Positions 60,101 to 62,481 of a stretch of DNA of 62,481 bases are shown here, in pieces. The translations under genes and the position numbers were made by a program. This stretch comes from an uncultured Dorea sp. GTDB taxonomy: Bacteria; Bacillota; Clostridia; Lachnospirales; Lachnospiraceae. A model generated the notes under the pieces. The model searched no databases. It saw nothing but the letters and a program-made list of their open reading frames with translations, and had not been told where the DNA came from. Numbering within the stretch: position 1 is the stretch's first letter; the number at the start of each line of letters is the position of its first letter. The stretch covers positions 1 to 62,481 of the forward strand of contig NZ_CAKRAH010000013.1 of assembly GCF_934294775.1 (NCBI RefSeq). Reading direction: 5' to 3'.

Positions 60101-60233
60101 ATGGTGCTTTTGTCATATTATTATTCTATTATTATGAAAGGGGCAAAAGTTGCCATTAACTCACGTAGTAATCTGATTAATCACAAATGGGGGCAAAAAG
60201 GCTCTATGGTTAGTCAATACATGTTAGCACCAT
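60101..60233. repeat. Small element bounded by inverted repeats
   Basis: ATGGTGCT (60101-60108) and AGCACCAT (60226-60233) enclose 117 bases between the EAL gene and the membrane MerR gene. A + strand frame of 64 codons begins inside and runs past the right end, but it has no ribosome site and no family resemblance. It may be a relic of a small mobile element. Nothing else was seen in 60025-60240. Confidence 0.35.
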
Positions 60234-60240
60234 CTCATAT

Positions 60241-60990
60241 TCATAGATTAGTAAATACAATTATTAAAAATAGAATTAACAATACGATTCCATAAATAAT
60301 TCCCAAGGCTTTCGTTTTATTATCGGCAATCCATGAGAACTTTTTGTCCAGGAAATACAATGGCACACACATGATACAATCTAATATCAGAATTACGATA
60401 GTTCCCTTTAAAACTGCAAAAAGATGTTCGGCGTCCCACTCCTTCGTAGTCCAGCAATATAAAGTGCCAAGTACTAGCATGGTTGCTCCATATGTTATGA
60501 TACTTTTTCCAAAATCATAAATCTGCCCATTTACATCTGTGTAGCCAAAGTTGCCAAATATTATCTTTTTCTCTTCTTTTGCTATATCCCTGGCAATATC
60601 CAAGAATCTATTTCCCTTTTCTTCCTCTGCCTCTATCACATTCCAGTACTTAACAGTATCTATTGAATTAATATCAAGTGACGCATCTATCATCTTCTGG
60701 CTCAGACTAATTGCACCCTTAAGTTCATTCATCTGCTTATTGAGAATATCAATATTCTGACAGAGTACATCTGATAATGACTTCACTCCATCAAACAGAT
60801 CATTTATATCATTTACTGACAGACCTATTTTACGAAGAATAATTATCTTCTTTAATACCTCTATATCTTCATCCGAATATGCTCTGTATCCATTTTCTTC
60901 TCTCTTTGGATTTATAAGACCTTCTTTTTCATAAAAGCGAATGGTAGCTCTTGGCACTCCAAGAGTCTTCTCAATATCTTTAATTGTCAT
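60241..60990 (-). CDS. Membrane-anchored MerR-family regulator
   Basis: A 249-residue protein: a MerR winged HTH (MTIKDIEKTLGVPRATIRFY, GYRAYSDEDIEVLKKI), a coiled coil (about 70-125), then in place of a soluble ligand domain three hydrophobic helices at about 165-185, 195-218 and 228-249 (SIITYGATMLVLGTLYCW, TIVILILDCIMCVPLYF, IIYGIVLLILFLIIVF). It should bind DNA from the membrane and sense an envelope or lipid signal. Its own promoter has the MerR-type 19-bp spacer, so it is probably autoregulated. Start ATG follows GGGAGG. Confidence 0.9.
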   Translation of the reverse strand: MTIKDIEKTLGVPRATIRFYEKEGLINPKREENGYRAYSDEDIEVLKKIIILRKIGLSVNDINDLFDGVKSLSDVLCQNIDILNKQMNELKGAISLSQKMIDASLDINSIDTVKYWNVIEAEEEKGNRFLDIARDIAKEEKKIIFGNFGYTDVNGQIYDFGKSIITYGATMLVLGTLYCWTTKEWDAEHLFAVLKGTIVILILDCIMCVPLYFLDKKFSWIADNKTKALGIIYGIVLLILFLIIVFTNL

Positions 60991-61021
60991 TCTACGTTCC
61001 TCCCTTATGAATTATGAGGTA

Positions 61022-61052
61022 ATTCTATTGTATAAACAAGGTTTACAGTCAA
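61022..61052 (-). promoter_or_regulatory. MerR-type promoter of the membrane MerR gene
   Basis: On the minus strand TTGACT (61052-61047), a 19-base spacer with the imperfect dyad TGTAAAC/GTTTATACA, and TAGAAT (61027-61022), 32 bases before the start codon. The spacer length points to autoregulation. Confidence 0.75.
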
Positions 61053-61206
61053 GAGTTTTTTGAAATTTTCTCTGATTTTCTTCAATTTATCTATTTTCTC
61101 ATAATACTAATATTCTTCACATTTTTGTCATATTGTCTGTTTCCACCTAAAAGTATCCTGCATAATATGTAAATAAATATAAATTATTCAGGTATCTTTA
61201 TTATGA

Positions 61207-61461
61207 GAAACTCCTGCAATAACTGTAGTGGAAGATACTCCCCTTAGTTATAAGCTCAATTTCAAGACAACTATAGATGATATCACCGCCCCGAATCTGT
61301 TCAAAACTCTTGACGAATACCATGTAGATATTTCTGCAACCAATAGTATTTTAAATATTCCTCTAAGAAATTTAATCCTGACTTATCAAAATACCTCAAC
61401 TACTTCTGTGTGGGTACAGTGGAGTGAAATTGATGTCAGTTATAACGTACCAACAACATAA
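61207..61461 (+). pseudogene. 3' end of an unidentified gene
   Basis: An open frame after the TGA at 61204-61206 reads ITVVEDTPLSYKLNFKTT and ends in WVQWSEIDVSYNVPTT. It looks like a beta-rich C-terminal domain; the family is not recognised. A GTG at 61228 could start it but has no ribosome site. It is followed at once by a good terminator, as a real gene end would be. The remaining sequence of the 558-base gap (60991-61548) holds only the MerR promoter and AT-rich DNA. Confidence 0.35.
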
Positions 61462-61463
61462 CA

Positions 61464-61488
61464 AAAAGGACAGAGATTCTGTCCTTTT
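61464..61488 (+). terminator. Intrinsic terminator after the unidentified gene end
   Basis: AAAAGGACAGA pairs with TCTGTCCTTTT around a 3-base loop, right after the stop codon at 61461. It could also serve the convergent XRE gene. Confidence 0.85.
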
Positions 61489-61548
61489 ATATTTCACGCA
61501 GTGATTCAATTATTTTTTCCCTTACACCATCTAACGCAATTTAACTAT

Positions 61549-62124
61549 CTACTTTAATATCATTTCAAAAATATAGGCAATTGCAAATGTAATTAATCCC
61601 GAACCTACGGCAAGCAACACTTGTTGATATGGTCTTTTGCCTTCCTCTTTCGCCTTGGTAATTTCATCCAATCTCACGCCATCCATAAATGCTGTAATTT
61701 CCTTGTATGTTTTAATATTAAATTGTTTTTTCTTCTTTTCAACTAATATGCAAACATACATTGTCACCACATAAAGCAACACCCAGATTGCAACTCCAAC
61801 AAATTTCAAAAAGTATACCAATGGAATCGGAGTTACTACTGCTGCCAATAATAGGATTCCAAATATTCCACCTAATTTTTCAACTTCCATTCTATCCTCT
61901 TTTTTAATTTCTTCTCTCATAATTTCAATATCTCCTTTGACCAAATTATCAATTGAGGTATTAAAAACATTACTCAAAAGAATCAGACTGTTGACATCTG
62001 GATAACTTTTATCATTCTCCCAATTTGAAATTGTCTGTCTTGATACATAAACTTTTTGCGCTAATGCATCCTGAGATAATGATAAATCGTTTCGATATTT
62101 TTTTATCTGACTTCCAAGTTCCAT
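61549..62124 (-). CDS. XRE-family regulator with C-terminal membrane helices
   Basis: A 191-residue protein with an N-terminal HTH_3 domain (LSLSQDALAQKVYVSRQTIS, NWENDKSYPDVNSL, about 5-60) and a C-terminal half with two adjacent hydrophobic segments (GILLLAAVVTPIPLVYFL and VAIWVLLYVVTMYVCILV) and a last one (GLITFAIAYIFEMIL). This XRE-plus-membrane plan is common in Firmicutes, often next to small membrane protein genes. The ATG at 62124 follows AAGGAGG at 8 bases; the frame to 62157 lacks a ribosome site. Confidence 0.9.
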   Translation of the reverse strand: MELGSQIKKYRNDLSLSQDALAQKVYVSRQTISNWENDKSYPDVNSLILLSNVFNTSIDNLVKGDIEIMREEIKKEDRMEVEKLGGIFGILLLAAVVTPIPLVYFLKFVGVAIWVLLYVVTMYVCILVEKKKKQFNIKTYKEITAFMDGVRLDEITKAKEEGKRPYQQVLLAVGSGLITFAIAYIFEMILK

Positions 62125-62253
62125 CTTTCCTACCTCCTTCAAATTCAATTTAATCAAATTTGATACTAATGTCTATCAAAGTTCTTTTACATGGTAAACT
62201 TCTAGTGATTTTGATGTTGTCAAAAGGCTTTTACATTGCTTAAATTGCATGTT

Positions 62254-62481
62254 CTACTGCTCTTTCTCCAATCCACTTATATAAAACTGATGCATCAGAT
62301 ATATCACAACTATTATTCCGATGAGAAGATATGCTACATGTTCTTTCAGGCTTCTCAAATATATTGAAAACAAGATAAAACAGCCAGCCTTAAGTACTGC
62401 TACAAACTTCTGTCCTTTATAAATCACAAAATTCTTTTTGTCTTTATCGGTAATAAAATTATCTGCTAAGATATTCACATC
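62254..62481 (-). CDS. Small membrane protein, open at the window edge
   Basis: At least 75 residues with two hydrophobic segments (FVAVLKAGCFILFSIYL and YLLIGIIVVIYLMHQFYI). The family is not recognised. The frame is still open at the last base of the window, and the GTG at 62478 is only a possible start, so the N-terminus is unknown. It lies upstream of the XRE regulator on the same strand and may be its partner. Confidence 0.5.
   Translation of the reverse strand, partial: DVNILADNFITDKDKKNFVIYKGQKFVAVLKAGCFILFSIYLRSLKEHVAYLLIGIIVVIYLMHQFYISGLEKEQ

Noticed and set aside
60101..60295. 64-codon + strand frame as a real gene
   Set aside because: It overlaps the 3' end of the membrane MerR gene, lacks a ribosome site and resembles nothing known.
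1..62481. tRNA, rRNA, prophage, biosynthetic cluster or replication origin
   Set aside because: No cloverleaf, rRNA signature, phage structural gene run, synthetase megagene or DnaA-box cluster could be recognised by reading.

Overview
The window looks like chromosomal DNA from a low-to-moderate GC, Gram-positive anaerobe of the Clostridia, most likely the gut family Lachnospiraceae. Grounds: strong AAGGAGG-type ribosome sites, a Tyr T-box, a CIRCE-controlled clpB, a PASTA kinase/PP2C pair inside the Firmicute priA-def-fmt-rsmB-rlmN-prpC-prkC-rsgA-rpe-thiN gene order, a DAP-type murE, oxygen-labile Fe-S serine dehydratase of the two-subunit type, and lipoprotein-anchored ABC binding proteins. 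The genus is inference; no rRNA or tRNA gene is present to settle it.

Layout. 1-750: decayed remnants of an FAD-linked oxidase and of a membrane protein, fused. 749-3000: flavin reductase and tyrS with its T-box leader. 3044-11486: a complete sialic acid scavenging locus. nanE, nanA, a sodium:solute symporter, a YhcH-type anomerase, a ROK kinase, an RpiR regulator, nagA and an SGNH esterase run leftward, and nagB runs rightward from the shared control region, which holds two TTGAAA/TATACT-type promoters and three TTGAAA..TTTCAA dyads. There is no sialidase, so the cell probably feeds on free sialic acid. 11797-27739: housekeeping (lgt, ychF, then the long murE-to-thiN unit). 27980-34294: pepT, yitT, dinB, clpB.

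At about 34.4 kb, at an IS3-family transposase remnant next to a RelB/RelE-type toxin-antitoxin pair, the sequence becomes visibly more AT-rich and starts to use ATA codons freely. The right part looks like accessory or differently acquired DNA: a second YitT protein with a structured leader, a large SNF2 helicase with two SWIM zinc fingers, a CPA1 antiporter with two TrkA_C domains, SlyD, and then the most interesting block at 43089-52347.

That block is one leftward unit: a PII-type protein lacking the uridylylated tyrosine, a four-gene polyamine-type ABC importer, an iron alcohol dehydrogenase, an MFS transporter and a class III aminotransferase. It reads from a textbook MerR-type promoter (19-bp spacer carrying a dyad), and a MerR gene sits just upstream with its own promoter and an intrinsic terminator in its leader. 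My reading is import of an omega-amino compound, removal of its nitrogen by transamination, reduction of the aldehyde to an alcohol, and export of the alcohol, i.e. amine-nitrogen scavenging under nitrogen control. Taurine to isethionate is one candidate chemistry, a polyamine or other diamine another; the sequence alone does not decide.

52430-62481: a TAXI/TRAP binding-protein scar, two-subunit L-serine dehydratase with tandem 35-bp terminator-like repeats between the subunit genes, a polar amino acid ABC importer with a hairpin after the binding-protein gene, a membrane GGDEF-EAL protein with a ruined GGDEF site and intact EAL site, a membrane-anchored MerR regulator with its own 19-bp-spacer promoter, and a membrane-anchored XRE regulator. 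No CRISPR array, prophage or origin was seen.
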